The notes under the pieces: generated by a model | Seen by the model: the letters and a program-made list of their open reading frames with translations, nothing else | Database searches by the model: none | What the model was told of the DNA's origin: nothing | Translations under genes and position numbers: made by a program | Origin: Gemmatimonadales bacterium | GTDB taxonomy: Bacteria > Gemmatimonadota > Gemmatimonadetes > Gemmatimonadales > GWC2-71-9 | DNA length: 33,740 nucleotides | Direction of reading: 5' to 3' | Assembly (NCBI GenBank): GCA_020633775.1 | Contig: JACKDA010000015.1 | Span: 1-33,740, forward strand | In this document: piece after piece, positions 16,544 to 23,371 of the stretch | Position numbering within the stretch: position 1 is the first letter of the stretch | Layout of the letters: the number at the start of each line of letters is the position of its first letter

Positions 16544-17887
16544 ATGACCACCAAGTCCCTCGACGCTCCGCACGACATCCGAGACCTCGCCCTCGCCGAC
16601 GAGGGACGCCGCCGCACCGAGTGGGCCGAGCGCTCGATGCCGGTGCTGCGCCAGATCCGCGCCCGGTTCGCGGCCGAGCGGCCGCTCGCCGGTCGCCGGA
16701 TCGCGTGCTGCCTGCACGTCACGACCGAGACGGCCAACCTGATGATCACGCTGCGCGCGGCGGGGGCCGAGGTGGCGCTGTGCGCCTCGAACCCGCTCTC
16801 GACCCAGGACGACGTCGCGGCCCACCTCGTGCGCGACCATGGCGTGCACGTGTACGCCATCAAGGGCGAGGACCACGAGACCTACTACACCCACATCGCG
16901 CAGGCGCTCGCGTTCGGTCCCGACCTCACCCAGGATGACGGCGCCGACCTCGTCGGCTCGCTGCACATGATCAAGCTCGGCCGCCTCGACGACCTCTCCG
17001 GTCCGGTCCGCGCGATGGTGGAGGAGATGTCCGCCGAGGAGCGCGAGGCGCTGGTCGCCGGCGTGCGCGGCTCGACCGAGGAGACCACGACCGGCGTGAT
17101 CCGGCTCAAGGCGATGGCGGTCGAGGGCGTGCTCCAGTTCCCGGTCATCGCCGTGAACGACTCGCGCACCAAGCACATGTTCGACAATCGCTACGGCACC
17201 GGGCAGTCGACGCTGGACGGCATCATCCGGGCGACCAACATGCTGGTCGCCGGCAGCACCATCGTCGTCGCCGGCTACGGCTGGTGCGGTCGCGGCCTCG
17301 CGATGCGGGCCCGCGGGGCGGGGGCGCGCGTGATCGTCACCGAGGTCGAGCCGGTCGCGGCCCTCGAGGCGCGGATGGACGGCTTCGACGTGATGCCGAT
17401 GGCCGAGGCCGCGCCCCTCGGCGACCTCTTCTGCACCCTCACCGGCAACCTCCACGTCATCCGGCCCGAGCACTTCCGCGCGATGAAGGACGGCGCGATC
17501 GTCTGCAACTCCGGGCACTTCAACGTCGAGCTCGACATCGCCGGCCTCGAGGTACTCGCGAGCGACAAGCGCGAGGTGCGCCGCTTCATCGACGAGTACG
17601 TCGTCGAGGGACGCCGGGTCCTGGTCCTCGCGGAGGGGCGGCTCATCAACCTCGCCGCGGCGGAGGGCCACCCGGCCTCGGTGATGGACATGTCGTTCGC
17701 GAACCAGGCGCTCGCCGCCGAGTACCTGATCGCCCACGAGGCGACCCTCGAGCGCGCGGTGCACCGGTTGCCGCCCGAGGTCGACCAGGAGATCGCGCGG
17801 TTGAAGCTCGCGGCGATGGGGGTCGGCATCGACACCCTCACCGACGAGCAGGTCACCTACCTCGCGAGCTGGGACGCTGGCACCTGA
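16544..17887 (+). CDS. ahcY: Adenosylhomocysteinase (SAH hydrolase)
   Basis: This 447-residue NAD-dependent enzyme splits SAH into adenosine and homocysteine, relieving product inhibition of methyltransferases. Markers are CLHVTTETANLMITLRAAGAEV near residue 60, CASNPLSTQDDVAAHL, FPVIAVNDSRTKHMFDNRYGTGQS, and the NAD-binding GYGWCGRG at 244-251. The segment MKDGAIVCNSGHFNVELD is also diagnostic. The chain ends LTDEQVTYLASWDAGT, lacking the KPxxYRY tail of many homologues, which is normal for the shorter bacterial type. Homocysteine would return to methionine by a synthase not in this window; in many bacteria that enzyme uses B12, made available by the downstream btu operon. Confidence 0.96.
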   Translation: MTTKSLDAPHDIRDLALADEGRRRTEWAERSMPVLRQIRARFAAERPLAGRRIACCLHVTTETANLMITLRAAGAEVALCASNPLSTQDDVAAHLVRDHGVHVYAIKGEDHETYYTHIAQALAFGPDLTQDDGADLVGSLHMIKLGRLDDLSGPVRAMVEEMSAEEREALVAGVRGSTEETTTGVIRLKAMAVEGVLQFPVIAVNDSRTKHMFDNRYGTGQSTLDGIIRATNMLVAGSTIVVAGYGWCGRGLAMRARGAGARVIVTEVEPVAALEARMDGFDVMPMAEAAPLGDLFCTLTGNLHVIRPEHFRAMKDGAIVCNSGHFNVELDIAGLEVLASDKREVRRFIDEYVVEGRRVLVLAEGRLINLAAAEGHPASVMDMSFANQALAAEYLIAHEATLERAVHRLPPEVDQEIARLKLAAMGVGIDTLTDEQVTYLASWDAGT

Positions 17888-17906
17888 GCCCCTGCTCCGG
17901 ATCGAG

Positions 17907-18380
17907 GTGGCGCGGCTCGCCATGGACCGCACCACCAACACCCCGGTCGTGTTCCTCCGCGAGGTGGTCGGCGACCGGGGGCTGGCGATCTGGATCGGGG
18001 CGGCCGAGGCGAATGCGATCGCCCTCGCCCTGCAGGGCGAGGATGCCAGCCGGCCGATGACGCATGACCTCGCGGCGTCGGCCCTCCGGGCGGCCGGCGC
18101 GACGGTCGACCGGGTGGCGATCACCGCGGTCCGCAACGGCACCTACTTCGCGGAACTCACCCTGGCGCGCGAGGCGGCGCCGAGCGTGGTGCTCGACGCG
18201 CGTCCCTCCGATGCGATCGCGCTGGCCCTCCGCTTCGGCGCGTCGCTCGTCGCGGCCGAGTCGCTGCTCACGGTCGAGGGCGCGGCGCCGCCGCTCGCCC
18301 CGGAACCGCTCAGTGACGCCGCCCTGCGCGCGCACCTGCGCCGGCTCGGGCCCGAGGACTTCGGGCGCTTCGAACCGTGA
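17907..18380 (+). CDS. Bifunctional nuclease (BFN/DUF151) domain protein
   Basis: The readable protein from GTG 17907 is 157 residues with the BFN/DUF151 fold: MDRTTNTPVVFLREVVGDRGLAIWIG at the start, EANAIALALQGEDASRPMTHDL next, and RPSDAIALALRFGAS late. Homologues are small proteins with reported nuclease activity in some organisms and unknown function in most bacteria. The GTG start seems a few residues too late: the in-frame codons just upstream (from CTG 17892) read LLRIE, which restores the first beta strand normally seen, so a CTG start at 17892, 4 bases after the ahcY stop, is plausible. The stop is overlapped by the next gene (GTGA). Function here is unassigned. Confidence 0.85.
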   Translation: MARLAMDRTTNTPVVFLREVVGDRGLAIWIGAAEANAIALALQGEDASRPMTHDLAASALRAAGATVDRVAITAVRNGTYFAELTLAREAAPSVVLDARPSDAIALALRFGASLVAAESLLTVEGAAPPLAPEPLSDAALRAHLRRLGPEDFGRFEP

Positions 18381-19291
18381 TCGTCCTCCTCGCGCTCCTC
18401 GCGGGGCTCACGGGCGCGACGCCGGATCCGGTGCTCGTGACCGGCCGGGTCGTGCGGGTGGTGGATGGGGACACGCTCGCGGTCGGCGGCGCATCGGTCG
18501 TGTTGCACGGCGTCGGTCCCGAGCGGCAGGGGCCGCTCGACTCGCTGCCCAGCAGCGCGACGGGTGCCTTCCGGTTCCGGGTCACCCCTGATTCAGGGAC
18601 CATCCTCCTCGTCAGCGCCCGTTGGGCGGGGATCGAGTACTTCGCGCCGCCGCTCACCGGATCGTCCGACGTCACCGTGGTGGTGGTGGACACCTCCAGC
18701 ACCCAGGCCGTCGAGTTCGCCGCCCGGCACCTGATCATCGCGGGGCCGGCACCCGATGGCGCGCGCGACGTGGTCGATCTCTTCATCCTCGCCAATCGCG
18801 GCGAGCGGACGCGCGTCGCCCCCGACTCGCTCACGGCGACGTGGCGGATGCCGCTGCCGCCGCACATCGCCAACGTGACCGTTGGTGACGCCGATTTCTC
18901 GCCCGAGGCGTTCGACGTCCACGGCGACACGCTCCTGCTGCACGCCGCCATCCCGCCCGGCGAGCGGCAGTTCTTCCTCAGCTACCAGCTCGCGCCCGGC
19001 GCCCGCACCCTCGACGTGCCCCTGGGGCCACTACCCGACACGATGTCGATCCTCACCGAGGAGCGCGACCTGCGGATCACGGGCGGACCGCAACCGGTGG
19101 GCGAGGAGGAGGTCGCCGGGCGCGTGTTCCAGCGCAGCACCGGCGGCGGCGAGCGCCTCGCGGCGCGCGTCGTGGTGACGCTCGCCGGGCGCACCGCCGC
19201 GCCGGGATGGACCCTCTACCTCCTCCTCGGCGGGCTGCTGGTCGGTCTCGCGCTCGCCACGCGCCGCGCGCTCTTGCCGCGGCGATCCTGA
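18377..19291 (+). CDS. Secreted, C-terminally membrane-anchored protein with a carboxypeptidase-regulatory-like domain (unknown function)
   Basis: I do not recognise a specific family for the whole 304-residue protein. It has a hydrophobic leader (IVLLALLAGLTGA), then a beta-rich region at about residues 20-105 (GRVVRVVDGDTLAVGGASV, SATGAFRFRV) that resembles the carboxypeptidase regulatory-like or transthyretin-like fold found in many surface proteins. A second beta-rich domain follows. Near the C-terminus a hydrophobic helix (TLYLLLGGLLVGLALA) precedes RRALLPRRS, as in a membrane anchor with a basic cytoplasmic end. The protein should therefore face the periplasm. GTG 18377 overlaps the BFN gene stop, so it is last in the metK-ahcY unit. 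Confidence 0.7.
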   Translation: MIVLLALLAGLTGATPDPVLVTGRVVRVVDGDTLAVGGASVVLHGVGPERQGPLDSLPSSATGAFRFRVTPDSGTILLVSARWAGIEYFAPPLTGSSDVTVVVVDTSSTQAVEFAARHLIIAGPAPDGARDVVDLFILANRGERTRVAPDSLTATWRMPLPPHIANVTVGDADFSPEAFDVHGDTLLLHAAIPPGERQFFLSYQLAPGARTLDVPLGPLPDTMSILTEERDLRITGGPQPVGEEEVAGRVFQRSTGGGERLAARVVVTLAGRTAAPGWTLYLLLGGLLVGLALATRRALLPRRS

Positions 19292-19302
19292 CCCCGTACC
19301 TT
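19274..19302 (+). promoter_or_regulatory. Sigma70-like promoter for the cobalamin-riboswitch operon
   Basis: TTGCCG at 19274-19279 and TACCTT at 19297-19302 are separated by 17 bases. The predicted transcript would begin near 19309, at or just within the left side of helix P1 of the riboswitch. The -35 half lies inside the end of the preceding gene. Confidence 0.5.
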
Positions 19303-19305
19303 CGC

Positions 19306-19460
19306 GAGGTTGTTGCAAGCCAGCGAACGGTGACGATCGGAAGTCCGGTGCAAGACCGGTGCGGCCCCGCCACTGTAACGGGTGCAGGATGATCGCGGCT
19401 CCAGATGCCACTGGGCACGTCCCGGGAAGGCGAGCCGCGAACCCGAAGCCAGGAGACCTC
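19306..19460 (+). ncRNA. Cobalamin (vitamin B12) riboswitch aptamer
   Basis: The conserved cobalamin core is readable: GGAAGTCCGGTGCAAGACCG at 19339-19358 (P3/P4 region), then GCGGCCCCGCCACTGTAA at 19361-19378 (P5/L5), and the B12-box GCCAGGAGACC at 19448-19458. GAGGT at 19306-19310 can pair with ACCTC at 19456-19460 as closing helix P1. The element binds adenosyl- or methylcobalamin and usually lowers expression of B12 uptake or synthesis genes; the genes after it are btuC, btuD and a BtuB-like receptor. The edges are estimates. Confidence 0.95.
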
Positions 19461-19468
19461 TCCGTTCG

Positions 19469-19533
19469 CGCCACCATGACCCCTCGGGGGAGGGAACGGT
19501 GGCGTGGTCGTGAGTCGCCACCATCCGGTGGTG
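19469..19533 (+). promoter_or_regulatory. Candidate riboswitch expression platform with mutually exclusive hairpins
   Basis: Four segments are present: A, CGCCACC at 19469-19475; B, GGTGGCG at 19498-19504; A2, CGCCACC at 19516-19522; B2, GGTGGTG at 19527-19533. A can pair with B (an inner CCCTC-GAGGG stem at 19481-19494 extends this hairpin) and A2 with B2 (loop ATCC). Alternatively, B can pair with A2. B is also complementary to CGCCAC in loop L5 of the aptamer (19368-19373), as expected of the L5-L13 kissing contact. No U-run follows, so a simple intrinsic terminator is unlikely. Confidence 0.6.
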
Positions 19534-19555
19534 TCGAGGTCCACTCACCGTCCGC

Positions 19556-19589
19556 GCGCCCGGCTCCGTCCCAGCAAGGACCCGGGCGC
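19556..19589 (+). promoter_or_regulatory. Hairpin overlapping the btuC ribosome-binding site
   Basis: GCGCCCGG at 19556-19563 is exactly complementary to CCGGGCGC at 19582-19589. Inside, GTCC (19568-19571) can pair with GGAC (19578-19581). The only Shine-Dalgarno-like stretch before btuC, AAGGA at 19576-19580, lies in this inner arm, and the GTG start follows 5 bases after the hairpin. This suggests control of translation by masking the site. Confidence 0.55.
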
Positions 19590-19594
19590 CCTTC

Positions 19595-20587
19595 GTGACC
19601 GCCACATCGACATCGCGTCGAACCGTCGTTCCGCTCCTCGTCCTCGCGAGCCTCCTCGCGTGCGTGATCGGGCTGCTCGTCGGCGCGGTCGGGTACACCC
19701 CGGCGGAGGTCCTCCGCGCGTTCCTCGAGCCGGGGGATCCGTCCGGGGCGATCATCCGCGGCCTCCGGGCCCCGCGCGTGGTCCTCGGCTTCGCGGTCGG
19801 CGGGACGCTCGCGGTGGCCGGGGCGACCCTGCAGGCGGTCGTGGGCAACCCGCTGGCCGAACCGTGGCTCCTGGGGCTGTCGGGCGGCGCCTCGCTCGGG
19901 GCGGTGGTGGCGGTGGTGCTCGGCCTGCCACCGGGGTGGAGTGTCGCGGCGGCGGCCACGATCGGGGCCGGGGTGGCGATCCTGCTGGTCTATCGTGTCG
20001 CGCTGGTGGCCGGTCGGCGACTCGATCCGCGGGTGTTGCTGCTCGCCGGTGTCGTCGTCGGCGCGTTCGCCAGCGCGGTGAGTGCCGCGCTGCTCGCCCG
20101 CGCCGACCCGTTCACCTTCCGGGCGGCGGCCCTCTGGCTCTTCGGCGGCTTCGCGGGCGCCGACTGGACCGGCGCAGGGCGATTCGTCACGATCGCGACC
20201 CCGGCCCTGCTGCTCACCTGGTGGCTCGGTCGCGGCCTCGACCTCCTCGCCCTCGGCGACGAGCCCGCCGCGGCACTCGGCGCGGACGTGACCAGGGTGC
20301 GTCGACTCGCGGTGTTCGCCAGCGCCGTCCTCACCGCTGCCACCGTCTCGGTCGCCGGGATCATCGGCTTCGTCGGCCTGGTCGTGCCGCATGCGATTCG
20401 CTGGCTGGTCGGCCCGCTCCATCACCGGCTCCTGCCGGCGGTCTTCCTCGCGGGCGGGGCGTTCACGGTGCTCGCCGACACCGCCGCCCGCACGGTGGTC
20501 GCCCCGGGCGAGCTGCCGGTGGGCGTCGTCACGGCGCTGGTCGGGGTGCCGATCTTCGCGGTGCTGCTGCGCCGGAGCGTGGCGTGA
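19595..20587 (+). CDS. btuC: B12 ABC transporter permease (FecCD/BtuC family)
   Basis: This 330-residue inner-membrane protein has about ten hydrophobic spans and the FecCD-family motifs RAPRVVLGFAVGGTLAVAGA, TLQAVVGNPLAEPWLLGLSG, and near the end GIIGFVGLVVPHAIR and GELPVGVVTALVGVP. Family members carry cobalamin, haem or Fe-siderophores; the cobalamin riboswitch in front and the BtuB-like receptor downstream make B12 the likely cargo. GTG 19595 is the only convincing start. The stop is overlapped by the ATPase gene (GTGA). As in BtuC, two copies would pair with two ATPase subunits. Confidence 0.9.
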   Translation: MTATSTSRRTVVPLLVLASLLACVIGLLVGAVGYTPAEVLRAFLEPGDPSGAIIRGLRAPRVVLGFAVGGTLAVAGATLQAVVGNPLAEPWLLGLSGGASLGAVVAVVLGLPPGWSVAAAATIGAGVAILLVYRVALVAGRRLDPRVLLLAGVVVGAFASAVSAALLARADPFTFRAAALWLFGGFAGADWTGAGRFVTIATPALLLTWWLGRGLDLLALGDEPAAALGADVTRVRRLAVFASAVLTAATVSVAGIIGFVGLVVPHAIRWLVGPLHHRLLPAVFLAGGAFTVLADTAARTVVAPGELPVGVVTALVGVPIFAVLLRRSVA

Positions 20588-21414
20588 GGCTCGCCGCGCG
20601 CGAGGTCACCGCCGGCTACCCACGAGGCGAGCGCCCGGCGCTCGACCGGGTCTCCTGCGCGGTGGAGTCGGGCGAGTTCGTGGTCGTCGCCGGCCCGAAC
20701 GGCAGTGGCAAGACGACCCTGTTCCGCGCCCTCCTCGGACTGCAGGCGGCGACCACCGGTGTGGTCGAGCTCGACGGCCGTGCCATCGACGGGTGGACGC
20801 GGCCCGACCTGGCGCGGCGGATCGGCGCGCTGCCACAGCGCGAGGAACCGGCGTTCCCGCTGCGGGTGCGGGAGGCCGTTGCGCTCGGACGATGGGCCCG
20901 ACTCGGCCCGATCGGGCGGCCCGGCGCGGCCGACGAGGCGGCGGTGACGCGCGCCATCGCCGCCACCGCGCTCGAGGAATTCGCCACGCGCAGCACCGAC
21001 ACGCTGAGCGGCGGCGAGTGGCAACGGGTGCGGGTGGCGCGCGCGCTCGCGGCGGAGCCCGAGCTCCTGCTGCTCGACGAGCCGGGGACCGCGCTCGATC
21101 TTGCCCACGAGATGTCGCTCTACGAGCTCCTCGCGCGACTCGTCGACGACGGACTCGGCGTCCTCGCCATCACCCACCACCTCAACGCCGCGCTGCGCTA
21201 CGCCGATCGCGTCGTGCTGCTCGATCGCGGCCGCGTCGCCGCCGACGGCCCGCCCCGCGAGGTGCTCACGGCCGAGTTGCTGACGACGGTCTTCCGCTGG
21301 CCGATCGCGCTCGAGGTCCTCGGCGACGGCGCGCCGCACCTGGTGCCGCGTCGGCGGTTGGCCGGCGCCGTCCCTCCCGATTCCGTCCAGATCCCCGAGG
21401 ATCCCGCCCGATGA
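20584..21414 (+). CDS. btuD: B12 ABC transporter ATP-binding protein
   Basis: This 276-residue ABC ATPase of the FepC/BtuD type has Walker A GPNGSGKTT with Lys43, a Q-loop around PQREEPAFPLRVREAVALGR, the signature LSGGEWQRVRVARAL, Walker B LLLLDEPGTALD, and the switch His in ITHHLN. It would hydrolyse ATP on the cytoplasmic face to drive uptake by the BtuC-like permease. GTG 20584 sits in the btuC stop, and the receptor gene starts in its stop (ATGA). The last 30 residues extend past the normal ABC core and carry no known domain. Confidence 0.93.
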   Translation: MRLAAREVTAGYPRGERPALDRVSCAVESGEFVVVAGPNGSGKTTLFRALLGLQAATTGVVELDGRAIDGWTRPDLARRIGALPQREEPAFPLRVREAVALGRWARLGPIGRPGAADEAAVTRAIAATALEEFATRSTDTLSGGEWQRVRVARALAAEPELLLLDEPGTALDLAHEMSLYELLARLVDDGLGVLAITHHLNAALRYADRVVLLDRGRVAADGPPREVLTAELLTTVFRWPIALEVLGDGAPHLVPRRRLAGAVPPDSVQIPEDPAR

Positions 21415-23354
21415 CGCTTCGCACCGTGGCGCTCGCCGCCGTCCTGTGTGCCCCCGTTCCCGGGGCGCTGCGCGCGCAGGCCCGCGAGCTCCCCGACCTC
21501 CAGGTGACCGCGACGCGGGCGAGTGCCGCGCGCCCGACCGTCCCGGCGGCCATCACGGTGCTCGATGGCGACGCGCTCCGCGCCCGGGGGATCACCTATC
21601 TGCTCGACGCCCTCGGCGACGTTCCCGGCGCGACCGTCGCGCAGGCGGGGTCCTATGGCGCCCAGGCCTCGCTCTTCCTGCGCGGCGGCGAGAGCGATCA
21701 CGTCAAGGTGCTCGTCGATGGCGTCACCATGAACGATCCGGGCGGCGCGTTCGACTTCGCCTCGCTGTCGCTCGAGGATGTCGAGCGCGTCGAGATCGTG
21801 CGCGGTCCGGTGAGCGTGCTCTACGGTGCGGATGCCATGTCGGGGGTGATCCAGGTGTTCACCCGCCAGGGACGCGGTCCGCTGCACGGGGACGTCGAGG
21901 CCAGCGGCGGCAGCTTCGGGCGGCAGGACGTGCGCGCCCGGCTCGCCGGCGCCTCGCGCGGCTGGCACGCCTCCGCCGCGGTCTCCCGGTTCGCCAGCGA
22001 CGGGATCTACGCCTTCAACAGCGGCTTCGAGGACGTCAATGCTTCGCTGCACGCCGGCGTCGATGGCGGCCGCCGCGGCAGTGCCCGGGTCGTGGTCCGG
22101 TGGAGCGACGCGCTCAACCAGTTCCCGACCGACGGCAACGGCGCGCTGGTGGACCGCAACGCCCGACGCCAGGCAGCCGACCTGGCGGCTCAGGTGGCGG
22201 CACGGCGCGCGTTCGGCGACGACGTGGAGGTCGCGCTCGAGGGATGGGGTCACCGCCTCCGCTCGGCCGCGCGGGACGAGCAGGATTCGGCCGCCGACAC
22301 GACCGGTTTCGGATTCGCCGGCACCCGGGATGCCGTGCTCGAGCGGCAGGGCGTCTCCCTGCGTGGCGATTGGCGCGCCGCACCCTGGCTCCGTCTCGGG
22401 GTCGGGGCCGGCATCGAGCGCGAATCCGAGGATCAGGAGAGCGTCACACGCTCGGACTTCGGATTCGGCGTGCTGGAGGACAGCGCCGCCTTCCGCGCCG
22501 AGCGGAGCACGCGGCACGCCTGGGTCCAGGCACTGGCGACCCTCGCCCCGGGAGCCCATCTCCAGGTCGGGGTCCGCTCCGACGACAACTCCGCCTTCGG
22601 ACGGTTCCTGACCGGCCGGGCCGGCCTCACCCTCTCGCCGGGCCGCGGCGTGCGCCTCTGGGCCGCCGCGGGCGGCGGCTTCAAGGCGCCGACGTTCTCG
22701 GAACTCTTCGCGGCGTCGCCCTTCGAGGTCGGCAACCCGGGGCTCTCGCCGGAGTCCAGCACCACGATCGATGCCGGGGCCGAGGCGACGCTCCACGGCG
22801 TCACCCTCGCGGTGACCGCGTTCCGGCAATCGATGCGGGACCTGATCCAGTACGTCTCGGGGGCGCCGGGCGACCCGACCTATGCCAACCTGCAGGCGGC
22901 GCGGGCGCGGGGCCTCGAGGCGTCGCTGGCGCTCGCACCGCGCCGCTGGCTGGACCTGCGGGCGCACCTCTCGCTCCTCGAGACCGAGGTCACCGACACC
23001 GGGGCCACCTCGTCGGTGGTCTTCACCCAGGGGGCCCGGCTGCTGCGGCGTCCCGGGGCGCGGGGCGGGGTCACCGCCACGGTCCGGCGCCGCGGGATGG
23101 TGGCCAGCGCGACCGCGACCTGGGTCGGGGCACGCGAGGACGCCGACTTCCGGGATTTCCCGTCGAGCCGCGTGACATTACCCTCCTATGGCACCCTCGA
23201 TGCGGCGCTCGAGCTGCCGCTCACTCACGCACCGGGGGTGGGAGCCGTCCTGCTGGCCCGGGTCGAGAACCTGTTCGACGCCGCGTACCAGCAGGTGTTC
23301 GGCTTCGAGGCCCGCGGCCGCACCCTGCACGCCGGGGCCCGGCTCACGTTCTGA
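21411..23354 (+). CDS. btuB: TonB-dependent outer-membrane receptor, BtuB-like
   Basis: The 647-residue protein has a signal peptide ending GALRAQA (cleavage near residue 24), then a TonB-box-like DLQVTATRA, a plug domain with GAQASLFLRGGESDHVKVLV, DGVTMNDPGGAFDF and ERVEIVRGPVSVLYGADAMS, and a long beta-barrel. It ends GRTLHAGARLTF with terminal Phe, as expected for an outer-membrane barrel. BtuB imports cobalamin using TonB-ExbBD energy. The assignment to B12 rests on the riboswitch and the btuCD neighbours; sequence alone would allow a siderophore receptor. It is slightly longer than E. coli BtuB (about 600), which could mean larger loops. TonB is not in the window. Confidence 0.88.
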   Translation: MTLRTVALAAVLCAPVPGALRAQARELPDLQVTATRASAARPTVPAAITVLDGDALRARGITYLLDALGDVPGATVAQAGSYGAQASLFLRGGESDHVKVLVDGVTMNDPGGAFDFASLSLEDVERVEIVRGPVSVLYGADAMSGVIQVFTRQGRGPLHGDVEASGGSFGRQDVRARLAGASRGWHASAAVSRFASDGIYAFNSGFEDVNASLHAGVDGGRRGSARVVVRWSDALNQFPTDGNGALVDRNARRQAADLAAQVAARRAFGDDVEVALEGWGHRLRSAARDEQDSAADTTGFGFAGTRDAVLERQGVSLRGDWRAAPWLRLGVGAGIERESEDQESVTRSDFGFGVLEDSAAFRAERSTRHAWVQALATLAPGAHLQVGVRSDDNSAFGRFLTGRAGLTLSPGRGVRLWAAAGGGFKAPTFSELFAASPFEVGNPGLSPESSTTIDAGAEATLHGVTLAVTAFRQSMRDLIQYVSGAPGDPTYANLQAARARGLEASLALAPRRWLDLRAHLSLLETEVTDTGATSSVVFTQGARLLRRPGARGGVTATVRRRGMVASATATWVGAREDADFRDFPSSRVTLPSYGTLDAALELPLTHAPGVGAVLLARVENLFDAAYQQVFGFEARGRTLHAGARLTF

Positions 23355-23371
23355 TGTCACCCGGAGTCACC

